In this document: positions 1 through 8,021 of the stretch, piece by piece
How positions within the stretch are numbered: position 1 is the first letter of the stretch
Layout: the number at the start of each line of letters is the position of its first letter
DNA from: Leucobacter coleopterorum
GTDB lineage: Bacteria; Actinomycetota; Actinomycetes; Actinomycetales; Microbacteriaceae
Assembly: GCF_011382985.1 (NCBI RefSeq)
Contig: NZ_CP049933.1
Span: 558,001 to 622,000, forward strand
Reading direction: 5' to 3'
Length of the DNA stretch: 64,000 nt
Made by a program: the position numbers and the translations under genes
Notes under the pieces: model-generated
Told to the model about the DNA's origin: nothing
What the model saw: only the letters and a program-made list of their open reading frames with translations
The model's database searches: none

Positions 1-53
1 ATCGTGAAAGCTCTTGTCGGCCGCCACACAATCAGGTGTATGATCGATCAACA

Positions 54-68
54 GTTGGTAGGACCAAC
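54..68. promoter_or_regulatory. GntR/FadR-type operator palindrome
   Basis: A perfect 6-bp inverted repeat with a 3-bp centre, GTTGGT-AGG-ACCAAC, lies about 125 bases upstream of the GntR gene. Its core TGGTNNNACCA is the site type bound by FadR-subfamily GntR regulators such as LldR. The simplest reading is autoregulation of the gntR-ggt transcript by the adjacent regulator. The palindrome is seen directly; the binding partner is inferred. Confidence 0.65.
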
Positions 69-193
69 TAGGGAACTGAGAGGACAATACCCCGGATCAG
101 GCATCGCCGTCAACACATGCGATTTCTGTGGCAAGGGTCCGGGGTGACGATCCGGCTTCGGCTACTATCGCGATAGGTAAAGAGGAGAATCGA

Positions 194-916
194 ATGGATT
201 GGACCGCAATTGGTCGCGCGACGACGCTGTCACTGCCGGATCGGCTCTCCGTCGATCTGGAACGTTTGATTTTAGAGGGAGAACTCGCTCCTGGTGAAAA
301 ACTCCCTGCCGAGCGCGAACTCGCCGAGCACTTGGGTGTCTCACGCGTCTCAATTCGTGAGGCTCTTCGAGAACTGGAAAACCGCGGCCTTATTGACCGC
401 AGGCCAGGCCGGGGCACCATCGTATTGAAGCCCGGTGAGCGCGCGCGCATTTCTGAAGACGTGATCGGCACAATTGAGTCCCTACGACCCGGTCTCGCCG
501 ACATTATGGAATTGCGTTCTATTGTGGAGCCGCCAATTGCCCGCATCACCGCCGAACGTGCGACTCCGCGCGATCTGGCTCAGTTAAGTGAGCTAGTTGA
601 GGCAATGGAAGCCGACGTGAGTAAAGAACGCTACGCGGAACTCGACCGCGCCTTCCATCAGGCCATCGCCCAATACGCTCACAACCCCCTGCTTGAACTC
701 ATCAATGAGCAGATTGCCACCCAGATTGCGCCGAGCCGGGCTAACAGGTACCAGACCCGCGAGCGCCGCGCCGCTTCGAGTGCCGCGCACCGACGCATCT
801 ACGAGGCCATTGCCGAGGGCAATGGTGAATTAGCCGAGCAAGAAGCTCGGGCCCACGTGCTCGACATCAGCAAACAAATCGACCGTGTGGTGAAAAAGGC
901 CGGGAGGACCCCTTGA
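194..916 (+). CDS. GntR-family (FadR subfamily) transcriptional regulator
   Basis: A 240-residue DNA-binding repressor. Residues about 12-75 form a winged helix-turn-helix with the family hallmark PGEKLPAERELAEHLGVSR, followed by SIREALRELENRGLI. Residues about 90-230 are the all-helical FCD effector-binding domain, with conserved acidic and His positions (ELDRAFHQAI). I chose the ATG at 194 because an AGAGGAGA ribosome site lies just upstream; an earlier in-frame start would add unrelated residues. Its stop overlaps the start of the gamma-glutamyltransferase gene, so the two are translationally coupled. A FadR-type operator at 54-68 suggests autoregulation. The effector is unknown and may be a carboxylate or amino-acid derivative tied to the next gene. 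Confidence 0.9.
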   Translation: MDWTAIGRATTLSLPDRLSVDLERLILEGELAPGEKLPAERELAEHLGVSRVSIREALRELENRGLIDRRPGRGTIVLKPGERARISEDVIGTIESLRPGLADIMELRSIVEPPIARITAERATPRDLAQLSELVEAMEADVSKERYAELDRAFHQAIAQYAHNPLLELINEQIATQIAPSRANRYQTRERRAASSAAHRRIYEAIAEGNGELAEQEARAHVLDISKQIDRVVKKAGRTP

Positions 917-2463
917 ACTCGATGACCGCAACGCCCACGCCTCGCGGAGCTATCTCCACCTCTCACTATCTCGCGACCGAGGCAGGGGCCGCCGCGATTG
1001 AGGCAGGTGGCAACGCCATCGACGCTGCGCTCGCCGCCGCAGCGACACTCTGTGTGGTGTACCCGAACAACGTGGCCCTCGGTGGCGACCTCGTGGCGCT
1101 CGTGCGCAGCCCCGACGGGCGGGTGCGGTTTCTCAACGCGACGGGAACCGCGCCGAGCGAGCAGACGCTCGAAGCCCTCAGACAGAAGCACGGCGACAGA
1201 CTCCCTCTGCGCGGTCTCGACGCCATCACGGTTCCCGGGGGCGTTCGCGGTTGGGAAGCGCTGCACAGCTACGGGGCGACCCGAAGCTGGGCTGACCATC
1301 TCGATACCGCGACCAGGCTCGCCGAAGACGGCTTTCCAAACTCACACTCGGTTGCCGTTGCTCTGGTCAAGGCACAAGACTCGCTCGGCAAGGATCCCGG
1401 CGCGAGTGCCGTGTTCTATCCGGACGGCAAACCCATCGCAGAGGGTGAGACGTTGCGACAGCCCGCGCTCGCGGCCTCACTGCGCCGCCTGGCTGAGGGT
1501 GGAGCCGACGAGTTCTACGAGGGTGAGCTTGCTTCGAAGTGGGTCACCGGTTTAGCGCAGCGCGGATCCCGAATCTCCCTGAAAGACGCGGCGGACTACA
1601 GGCCGGTGTGGGCTGATCCTCTCGACGGATCCTTCGCGGGACTGCGTGTGCTCACCAGCCCGCCCAACACCTCCGGGTTTATGCTGTTGCGCGCGCTCAA
1701 TGCGGTGGCTGCCGGCATCGACGATCCGCTTGGAGATGGTGCGGGCAAGCTCGCTGCGGCCTTCTGCGACAGCAACACGGTGCGGGCCGCAGCTCTCGCC
1801 GATCCCGCGTTTGGTGGCGCGTCGGGTGAGGATCTCGTGCGCATGGACGCGCCGGAGCTGGCAGTTGCGGGAGACCCCAAAGCAAACGGAGACACCGTTG
1901 GTCTCAGCGCGATCAGCGCGGACGGCTGGGCGGTGTCGCTCATCAACTCGGTGTACTGGGATTTCGGGGCGCACATTCTGGAGCCAGAGACCGGCATCAT
2001 CTTTCAAAATCGGGGTACCTCGTTCTCGCTTGATCCCGAATCACCGAACGCATTTGCGCCGGGCAAACGCCCGCGCCACACCCTCATGCCGGTGATGGTT
2101 CTTGATGGTGAAGAGGTGGCCTGGGTGCCCGCGACCATGGGGGGATCAGCGCAGCCGCAAATTCACGCGCAGCTTCTCCTGCGCTCGCTCGCCGGGGCAA
2201 CGCCCCACGAGGCGACCCACGCTCCGCGGTGGATCGTGAACGAACCGGAGGCTGACGGCAGCGTCACCGTGACCATTGAGGCCGACGCCCCGCAGGCGGT
2301 TCGCGACGCGATCGAGTCCGCAGGGTTTACACTTCACACTGTGCCCTCACGCACCGAAAAACTCGGGCACTCGAACCTGATTCGAGTCGATAACGAGGGA
2401 TTCTCGGCCGCGAGCGATCCGCGCTCTGATGGTTCTGCCATCGTTGTTGTGGGCACCGCCTGA
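913..2463 (+). CDS. Gamma-glutamyltransferase family protein (Ntn hydrolase)
   Basis: A 516-residue member of the gamma-glutamyltranspeptidase family, which hydrolyses or transfers gamma-glutamyl groups after autocatalytic cleavage in front of a Thr. The N-terminal part carries the family core (EAGGNAIDAALAAA, then NNVALGGD). The putative nucleophile Thr is in GDTVGLSAIS, followed by GWAVSLINS; the His normally two residues after the Thr is not present, as in several divergent family members. No signal peptide is evident, so it is probably cytoplasmic, unlike classical secreted GGT. The TTG at 913 is chosen over the ATG at 922 because GGGAGG lies at the right distance. It overlaps the upstream gntR stop. 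The actual substrate is not deducible; an acylase or amidohydrolase role is possible. Confidence 0.85.
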   Translation: MNSMTATPTPRGAISTSHYLATEAGAAAIEAGGNAIDAALAAAATLCVVYPNNVALGGDLVALVRSPDGRVRFLNATGTAPSEQTLEALRQKHGDRLPLRGLDAITVPGGVRGWEALHSYGATRSWADHLDTATRLAEDGFPNSHSVAVALVKAQDSLGKDPGASAVFYPDGKPIAEGETLRQPALAASLRRLAEGGADEFYEGELASKWVTGLAQRGSRISLKDAADYRPVWADPLDGSFAGLRVLTSPPNTSGFMLLRALNAVAAGIDDPLGDGAGKLAAAFCDSNTVRAAALADPAFGGASGEDLVRMDAPELAVAGDPKANGDTVGLSAISADGWAVSLINSVYWDFGAHILEPETGIIFQNRGTSFSLDPESPNAFAPGKRPRHTLMPVMVLDGEEVAWVPATMGGSAQPQIHAQLLLRSLAGATPHEATHAPRWIVNEPEADGSVTVTIEADAPQAVRDAIESAGFTLHTVPSRTEKLGHSNLIRVDNEGFSAASDPRSDGSAIVVVGTA

Positions 2464-2511
2464 CTACAGCCAACAGCACAGCCTTTCAATCAGCACAGAG
2501 AAACGACTTTG

Positions 2512-3291
2512 ATGGATCACACTTCCCGCCCAGCTATTCTTCCGCTCGCCCTGCTCGGTGCGCTCACCGGTATGCTTTCGGGACTCTTCGGCATCGGCGG
2601 AGGCGTTATCCTCGTGCCAATGCTTGTGATGTTCCTCGGCTTCCAGCAGAGGCTCGCCGCGGGTACCTCGGTGGCGGCGATCCTGCCGGCTGCGGTGGTC
2701 GGCGGTATTGGTTACGCGGTGCAGGGCAACGTGGACTGGATCGCCGCGGTGGCGCTCGCCGCTGGCGTGATCGGTGGCGCGCAGCTCGGCAGTTTTTTGC
2801 TGTCGCGAGTACCCACGGGGTTCTTGCGCTGGATGTTTATGGGGTTTCTTGCGGTCGTAGTAGTGAGCCTGTGGTTCGTTGTGCCTCAGCGCGGTGACGA
2901 GATCTCGATGTCGGTGCTGAACGCGATCCTGCTTGTTGTTACCGGGTTTATTACCGGTGTGCTCTCCGGGCTGCTCGGCGTGGGTGGCGGAGTTGTGGTT
3001 GTGCCAGTGCTCATGTTCTTTTTTGGGGCGAGCGACCTCGTGGCCAAGGGAACCTCGCTCATTATGCTGATTCCAGGATCGATCTCGGGAACGATCGGCA
3101 ATGCTCGCCGACGTAATGTTGATCTGCGTGCGGCTGCGGTGCTCGGCATCGCGGCAAGCCTGATGTCTCCAATTGGATCGGTCGTAGCGACTCACATCCC
3201 ACCGTTCTGGTCTAACGTTGCGTTCTCTGCCCTGCTCGCGTTCATCCTGGTGCAGATGCTATTGACGACGCTGCGTAAGCGCGGCAAATAG
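2512..3291 (+). CDS. TauE/SafE family membrane exporter
   Basis: A 259-residue integral membrane protein with about eight hydrophobic segments arranged as two repeats. Each repeat carries the family glycine motif: GLFGIGGGVILVPML near the N-terminus and GLLGVGGGVVVVPVL in the second half. TauE/SafE proteins export sulfite, sulfoacetate or related small organic acids. It lies 48 bases after the gamma-glutamyltransferase stop on the same strand, so it is probably in the gntR transcript and exports a product of that pathway. The ATG at 2512 is preferred over a TTG just before it. The substrate is an inference only. Confidence 0.85.
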   Translation: MDHTSRPAILPLALLGALTGMLSGLFGIGGGVILVPMLVMFLGFQQRLAAGTSVAAILPAAVVGGIGYAVQGNVDWIAAVALAAGVIGGAQLGSFLLSRVPTGFLRWMFMGFLAVVVVSLWFVVPQRGDEISMSVLNAILLVVTGFITGVLSGLLGVGGGVVVVPVLMFFFGASDLVAKGTSLIMLIPGSISGTIGNARRRNVDLRAAAVLGIAASLMSPIGSVVATHIPPFWSNVAFSALLAFILVQMLLTTLRKRGK

Positions 3292-3295
3292 CCGG

Positions 3296-4273
3296 CTAGT
3301 TATCCAACCGCACCCCACTGCGTTTCAGAGCGTGCAGCACGATCGCGGTGTCGACCTCCACGGCGTCCTCGGTCCAGTCAGCGCGCATCAAGAAATTGGC
3401 GAGTGCGGCGTGGTCTGTGCAAGCGATGTCAACGAACAACTGGTGGCGACCCGTGGTAAACGCCAGGTAGCGCACCTCGGGTACCCTGGTGAGGCGTTTT
3501 GCCACGGACTCTGTGCGTCCTGGAAACGTGCGGATGCGCAGAATGGCTTCCACTGGGAAGCCGAGAATTGCTGGTTCAACCACCGCGCGGTCGAACATGC
3601 GACCACTCTCTTGCAGGTGGGCGAGCCTGCGGCGGGCCGACGCAGGGGAGAGCGCAGTTGCGCGGGCGATCTCCTCGATCGTTGCGCGGCCATCCGCAGC
3701 GAGAATTCGTGCAATCTCCTGTTCTTCACGGCGCAGCGGTGCGAGCTCAACCGCACCGGTTGGCTCCCAAGCCTGTTCCTTGTCGCGGAGCGCGGCAACC
3801 TGGTCGGGGCTGAGGATGCCGGGGAGCCACTGATGGGTGCCCTTGTATAGCTTGAGGACGGTTGACGTCTCGATACCCACCGCTCCCGGTAGCCCTGGAA
3901 TCTCGTCAAGGATCACTGACAGAGATCGAGCCCGCTCGTTCATCAACTCAAACACGCAGTCGGCGTCACCCGTCGTGAGGTAGGTGAACACGGAGGTGGG
4001 GCGCTCTGCCGCGGCCGTCGCCGTGAGACGATTCATGCCAGAAGCGCAGCGGGCGTGAACAACCGTGCTGTCTAAGACGCCTCCTTGAGGCAGCACCGTG
4101 AAGTACGTGGTTCTGACCTGGCGGCTGCGCAGAAGCTCGGCTCCGCGTGAGGCTACCGTCCGTTCGGGGGCGTCGAGCACGGTCGCGATCCGTCGCCAGC
4201 CCGCGCGGCCATTTACCTGCAGGGCGGCGACGATTCCACGATCGATTGGCGTGAGTGCGCGAGTGACGTTCAT
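3296..4273 (-). CDS. Tandem Lrp/AsnC-type regulator (two fused modules)
   Basis: A 325-residue protein containing two Lrp-like units in a row. The first helix-turn-helix is LTPIDRGIVAALQVNGRAGW onward. The second begins near residue 180 (LAPLRREEQEIARILAADGR, then TIEEIARATALSPASARRRL). Each is followed by a RAM-like alpha/beta sensing region. Ordinary Lrp/AsnC proteins are about 150 residues, so this is a double-length form, seen in some actinobacteria. I chose the ATG at 4273; an earlier in-frame codon at 4300 lacks support. It is divergent from the ABC importer operon starting at 4440 and is the obvious candidate regulator of it. A similar protein lies at 9474-10478. Confidence 0.85.
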   Translation of the reverse strand: MNVTRALTPIDRGIVAALQVNGRAGWRRIATVLDAPERTVASRGAELLRSRQVRTTYFTVLPQGGVLDSTVVHARCASGMNRLTATAAAERPTSVFTYLTTGDADCVFELMNERARSLSVILDEIPGLPGAVGIETSTVLKLYKGTHQWLPGILSPDQVAALRDKEQAWEPTGAVELAPLRREEQEIARILAADGRATIEEIARATALSPASARRRLAHLQESGRMFDRAVVEPAILGFPVEAILRIRTFPGRTESVAKRLTRVPEVRYLAFTTGRHQLFVDIACTDHAALANFLMRADWTEDAVEVDTAIVLHALKRSGVRLDN

Positions 4274-4372
4274 GGCAAGATTATCTGCTGAAATCGCCAA
4301 CTAGGCAATGGTTCGTTTCTATATTGGTCATTTCAACGTAAGGTTATGGCTGATTCAACCAGTGCCGGTTGT

Positions 4373-4382
4373 GGTCGCGACC
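4373..4382. promoter_or_regulatory. Palindrome GGTCGCGACC in divergent promoter region
   Basis: A perfect 10-bp palindrome sits in the 166-base gap between the divergent Lrp-type regulator and the importer operon, 57 bases before the substrate-binding protein start. It could be an operator. Lrp-type sites are usually more degenerate, so the assignment is tentative. Confidence 0.3.
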
Positions 4383-4439
4383 GCGAGGCAATCGGCTTTT
4401 GAATCCTCATCCCTCCGTCAAAAGAAAAGGTTGCTATCA

Positions 4440-5450
4440 ATGAAGATTCGCAAACTGGGACTCGTGGGTATTGCAGCCACAAGTGTCATCGTGCTTGCCG
4501 CTTGCTCAGCTGGAACACCGTCGGGTGGTACAGATGGCACGTCAGGCGGCGAAGCCATTAAGTTGCGCGTGCAGGCGCACGCGTCGATCGCGGCCGAACC
4601 TCTCTACACGGGTATCGAACAGGGCTTCTTTGAAGACGAGGGGCTCGACATTGAGGTCGTGGAGATGCCGGATCTCTCTTCGGCCACCGCGGCGCTGCAG
4701 GCGAACAAACTCGATCTTGCCTTCGTGCCGACCATCTCGGCGCTTCAAATGACCCGTAAGAACTTGCCGATTACCCTTGTGGCTCCCTCTGACGGCATCA
4801 ACCCCGAGGCTGCTGAGGCACCTCGAGAGAAGCAGCGTGATTACACCTCGGTGGGGGTCTACACAAGTAAGGCAAGCGGGATCACGGACCTTAAAGGGCT
4901 CGCCGGCGCGACCATCGCGGCTCCCGAGTTGAAGGGGCAACCTGACGGCACAATCACCTCGGTGCTTCAAGAAGCGGGGGTTGCCACAGACGGCGTTGAA
5001 TGGCTCAGCCTGGGGTTTGTTCCTGCCTTGGAAGCGCTCAAGAACGACCAGGTCGATGCGGCGTTTCTGGTGAGCCCCTTCTCGATTGAAGCGGACGACG
5101 CGGGCCTCACGCGCGTCATGAACCCGAGTGTTGAGTTCTTCCCACCCGGCACAGCGACCTCGTCGTGGGCCGCTTCTGCGAACTGGGCAAAGGAGAACAC
5201 TGAAGCCGTGGCACGGTTCCAGCGCGCCAGCGCGAAGTCGTCTGAGTGGGCAAATAAGAACCTCGAAAAGGTGCAGCAGCACGCGATTGACCGCGCCGGT
5301 CTCAAGCTGTCCGTTGCAGACATGCCGAAGTCGTTCTGGCCAGAGACGATCGACGCCAAGAAGTACCAAACGGTCGATCAGAAACTCGTCGATATTGGCT
5401 TCTTTGACGACCCAATTGACGTCAAGACAATCCTGTACTCAAAGAACTAA
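4440..5450 (+). CDS. ABC transporter substrate-binding lipoprotein (NMT1/SsuA type)
   Basis: A 336-residue solute-binding lipoprotein. The N-terminus has a signal peptide with lipobox LAAC, Cys22 being the lipidated residue after cleavage. The mature part has the type-2 periplasmic-binding fold of NMT1/SsuA proteins (LYTGIEQGFFEDEGLDIEVV, then TSVLQEAG and AFLVSPF). This family binds sulfonates, nitrate or thiamine-precursor-like compounds; the ligand here is not predictable. It is the first gene of a four-component set: SBP, two permeases and an ATPase, followed by an amidase. The ATG at 4440 has AAAAGG upstream and gives an intact signal peptide; longer in-frame starts do not. Confidence 0.88.
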   Translation: MKIRKLGLVGIAATSVIVLAACSAGTPSGGTDGTSGGEAIKLRVQAHASIAAEPLYTGIEQGFFEDEGLDIEVVEMPDLSSATAALQANKLDLAFVPTISALQMTRKNLPITLVAPSDGINPEAAEAPREKQRDYTSVGVYTSKASGITDLKGLAGATIAAPELKGQPDGTITSVLQEAGVATDGVEWLSLGFVPALEALKNDQVDAAFLVSPFSIEADDAGLTRVMNPSVEFFPPGTATSSWAASANWAKENTEAVARFQRASAKSSEWANKNLEKVQQHAIDRAGLKLSVADMPKSFWPETIDAKKYQTVDQKLVDIGFFDDPIDVKTILYSKN

Positions 5451-5483
5451 CCCCGCCTCACGATTGAAAGGAGCAGGGCGCTC

Positions 5484-6275
5484 ATGCAGGCAAGTGAACT
5501 GACGCTGCAAAAGGTTGCGTCTCCCATGCTCTATGGGATCGTTGGTGTTGTACTGCTGCTCGTTGCGTGGCAGTGGGGCTCTGCCGCGGTGGGCTCAGAG
5601 ACGGCACTGCCGTCGGTGCCGTCCGTCGTGTTGGCTCTCGGGACCCTGGCGCTTGAGACTACTTTCTGGGGCGAGGTGGCAGTAACGTTCGGTATCGCAC
5701 TGCTCGGCTGGGGTATCGCTGCGATTGTTGGGGTGCTGCTCGGTGTGTTTGTTGGCACCTCGGTGACGGTTCGTGCCGCGACACGGGTGGTGCTCGAGTT
5801 CTTGCGGCCGATCCCCGCCATTGTGATTCTGCCGCTGGTGATGCTGATACTCGGACCGACCCCCGAAATGAGCGTGTTTCTGATTGTCTTCGGGGTGACG
5901 CTGCCTATCGCGGCGCAGACCGCAGCGGGGGTCGAATCGGTCGACCCCGTAATGCGCAATACCGCACGCTCTTTTGGCATGCGGCCAGCCGAGGTGCTGT
6001 GGAGTGTGGTCTTGCCCGGCGCCTCACCCTACATTGGCACGGCCATGCGCGTGGCCGCCCCGATTACCCTGATTCTTACGGTCGTGGCGGGCATGCTGGG
6101 TGGTGCTCCCGGCATCGGAAGTTCGCTCTCAATCGCCCAGTTGGCAGGCCGCACCGAAGACATCTTTGCGTACGTGCTGGTGCTGGGCATGATGGGCCTG
6201 CTGCTGCAAGCGGCGGCCGTAAGAACCGAGCGCCGACTGCTGCACTGGCACAGCTCCTACCGAAAGGGGGAGTGA
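5484..6275 (+). CDS. ABC transporter permease (SsuC/TauC type)
   Basis: A 263-residue inner-membrane permease with six predicted hydrophobic segments and the EAA-type cytoplasmic loop in the second half (RSFGMRPAEVLWSVVLPGAS), which contacts the ATPase. It follows the binding-protein gene by 33 bases, with GAAAGGAGC as ribosome site. A second permease of the same class starts two bases after its stop, so the importer is probably a heterodimeric channel rather than the homodimer common for SsuC. Confidence 0.88.
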   Translation: MQASELTLQKVASPMLYGIVGVVLLLVAWQWGSAAVGSETALPSVPSVVLALGTLALETTFWGEVAVTFGIALLGWGIAAIVGVLLGVFVGTSVTVRAATRVVLEFLRPIPAIVILPLVMLILGPTPEMSVFLIVFGVTLPIAAQTAAGVESVDPVMRNTARSFGMRPAEVLWSVVLPGASPYIGTAMRVAAPITLILTVVAGMLGGAPGIGSSLSIAQLAGRTEDIFAYVLVLGMMGLLLQAAAVRTERRLLHWHSSYRKGE

Positions 6276-6276
6276 C

Positions 6277-7110
6277 ATGAGTGCCATCACCACCACAACC
6301 GTTATCCGCACCGCTCACAGGGCGCGGAAGGCAAAAAGCCGCAGGCCGTTTCTACTCGCCCTTGAAATAGGCGTACCGATTCTGTTGCTTGTGGCCTGGT
6401 GGTTCGGATCTGAGAACTCGACGGACCCCTTCTTTCCACCACTGCGAGAGATTCTGCTTGAGTTTCAGCGTCTGTGGCTCTTTGACCACTTCGCGAGCGA
6501 CATCCTGCCGAGCATCGGCAACTTTGTTGTGGCCTACTTGATTGCGTGCCTCGTTGGTGTCGTATTGGGGATCCTGCTGGGGCTTGTGAAACCGCTGTTC
6601 TGGATACTCGACCCCATCGTGCAACTCGTGCGCTCGATACCGGCGGTGGCGCTGCTGCCGATTTTTGTGGCAACGATGGGCTTCGGCAACGAGGTGCGTG
6701 TCTTCGCAATTGCGCTCGCCTCGCTCTTTCCGATTCTCATTTCAACGGTTGACGGTGTGCGGGCGACCGAGCCGCTTCTGCTTGAAACCGCGCGGGTGTA
6801 TCGACTAAGCAACTGGGAAACACTGAGGAGTGTGTATATTCCGGCTAGCTCGCCGCAGATTTTTTCGGGGGCACTGGTGAGCCTTCAGGTCGCCTTCATC
6901 GTCATGATCACGAGTGAGATGCTGGGAGCCGCGCGCGGTATCGGTGCGATGACGATGCTCGCGCAAAAGAGCTTCGACGTGACGGGCATGTGGGCGGGGA
7001 TCCTGCTGCTCGGCATTCTGGGGTACCTTGCCAATCTCGTTTTCACACTCGTGCGACGACGCGCGCTTGCCTGGTATCTCGGCTCCCAGCGGGCAGCATC
7101 GGCGGATTAG
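6277..7110 (+). CDS. ABC transporter permease (SsuC/TauC type), second subunit
   Basis: A 277-residue permease with six hydrophobic segments and an EAA loop (ARVYRLSNWETLRSVYIPAS). Its start follows the preceding permease stop almost directly, with a GAAAGGGGG ribosome site inside the upstream gene. The two permeases are clearly different in sequence but share the BPD_transp_1 pattern (LDPIVQLVRSIPAVALLPIF). Together with the ATPase at 7187 they form a complete importer. Substrate not deducible. Confidence 0.88.
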   Translation: MSAITTTTVIRTAHRARKAKSRRPFLLALEIGVPILLLVAWWFGSENSTDPFFPPLREILLEFQRLWLFDHFASDILPSIGNFVVAYLIACLVGVVLGILLGLVKPLFWILDPIVQLVRSIPAVALLPIFVATMGFGNEVRVFAIALASLFPILISTVDGVRATEPLLLETARVYRLSNWETLRSVYIPASSPQIFSGALVSLQVAFIVMITSEMLGAARGIGAMTMLAQKSFDVTGMWAGILLLGILGYLANLVFTLVRRRALAWYLGSQRAASAD

Positions 7111-7186
7111 CGGTCACCGACCCGACACGGAGCTCGATTGCGGCGGGAGCCAGCTTCCGCCCTGGTTTACACACAAAGGACACATC

Positions 7187-8008
7187 ATGAATCACACTCA
7201 GCTCAGCGTTGAGCACCTCGCCAAGTCCTATTCAGTCGGCGGTAAGGAGGTGCAGATTATTGCCGACCTGACGTTCTCGGTGAGTGCGGGCGAAATTGTC
7301 GCGATTGTCGGGCCCTCCGGGATTGGGAAAACAACCCTGCTGAAGTGCCTGACGGGACTGCAAAGCATCACCTCGGGTTCCGCCCGCATCGACGGGAAAC
7401 CAATTGACGGTCCGCCCGAAGAGATGGCCCTGGTGTTTCAGGAGTACACGCGATCCCTGATGCCCTGGCTCACCGTCGAAAAGAACGTGCGGCTTCCGCT
7501 GAAGCACCTGCGGCTGCCCAAAAACGAAGCGGATCAGCGGGTGCGCGAGGCGCTGCTGTCTGTGGGGCTGGATCAGGCGCATGAGCGGTACCCCTGGCAG
7601 CTCTCGGGCGGCATGCAGCAGCGGGTCGCGATCGCTCGCGCGCTCACGTATCGGCCCGAGGTGCTGGTCATGGACGAGCCCTTTGCCTCGGTTGACGCGC
7701 AGACTCGTTTTGAGCTTGAAGACCTCTGCCTGAAGATTCGGGACGAGTTCGGCATGACCATTCTGCTCGTGACGCACGACATAGACGAGGCTGTGTACCT
7801 GTCTGACCGGGTGGTTGTGCTGGGACATCGACCCGCGATCGTGACGCGCAGTGTTGACATCGAGCTCCCCTCGCCGCGCGACCAGATCACAACGCGGGCG
7901 CGGCAGGAGTTCGCCGAACTGCGCACCGAGATCTTTGAGCTTATTCGCGATGGTGCTGTGACAACACCACCGCAGGCCGCTGCTTTTCCGGCTGCCCGAG
8001 CGAGTTAA
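7187..8008 (+). CDS. ABC transporter ATP-binding protein (SsuB/TauB type)
   Basis: A 273-residue nucleotide-binding subunit energising the importer. Seen in order: Walker A GPSGIGKTT, Q-loop VFQEYTRSLMPW, signature LSGGMQQR, Walker B VMDEP with the D-loop ASVD, and H-loop VTHD. The Q-loop wording VFQEYT..MPW is typical of nitrate/sulfonate/bicarbonate importer ATPases. The start at 7187 has AAAGGA upstream; an in-frame reading further upstream overlaps the permease and is not credible. The gene is followed after 13 bases by an amidase on the same strand. Confidence 0.92.
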   Translation: MNHTQLSVEHLAKSYSVGGKEVQIIADLTFSVSAGEIVAIVGPSGIGKTTLLKCLTGLQSITSGSARIDGKPIDGPPEEMALVFQEYTRSLMPWLTVEKNVRLPLKHLRLPKNEADQRVREALLSVGLDQAHERYPWQLSGGMQQRVAIARALTYRPEVLVMDEPFASVDAQTRFELEDLCLKIRDEFGMTILLVTHDIDEAVYLSDRVVVLGHRPAIVTRSVDIELPSPRDQITTRARQEFAELRTEIFELIRDGAVTTPPQAAAFPAARAS

Positions 8009-8021
8009 AGGGATGAACAGC

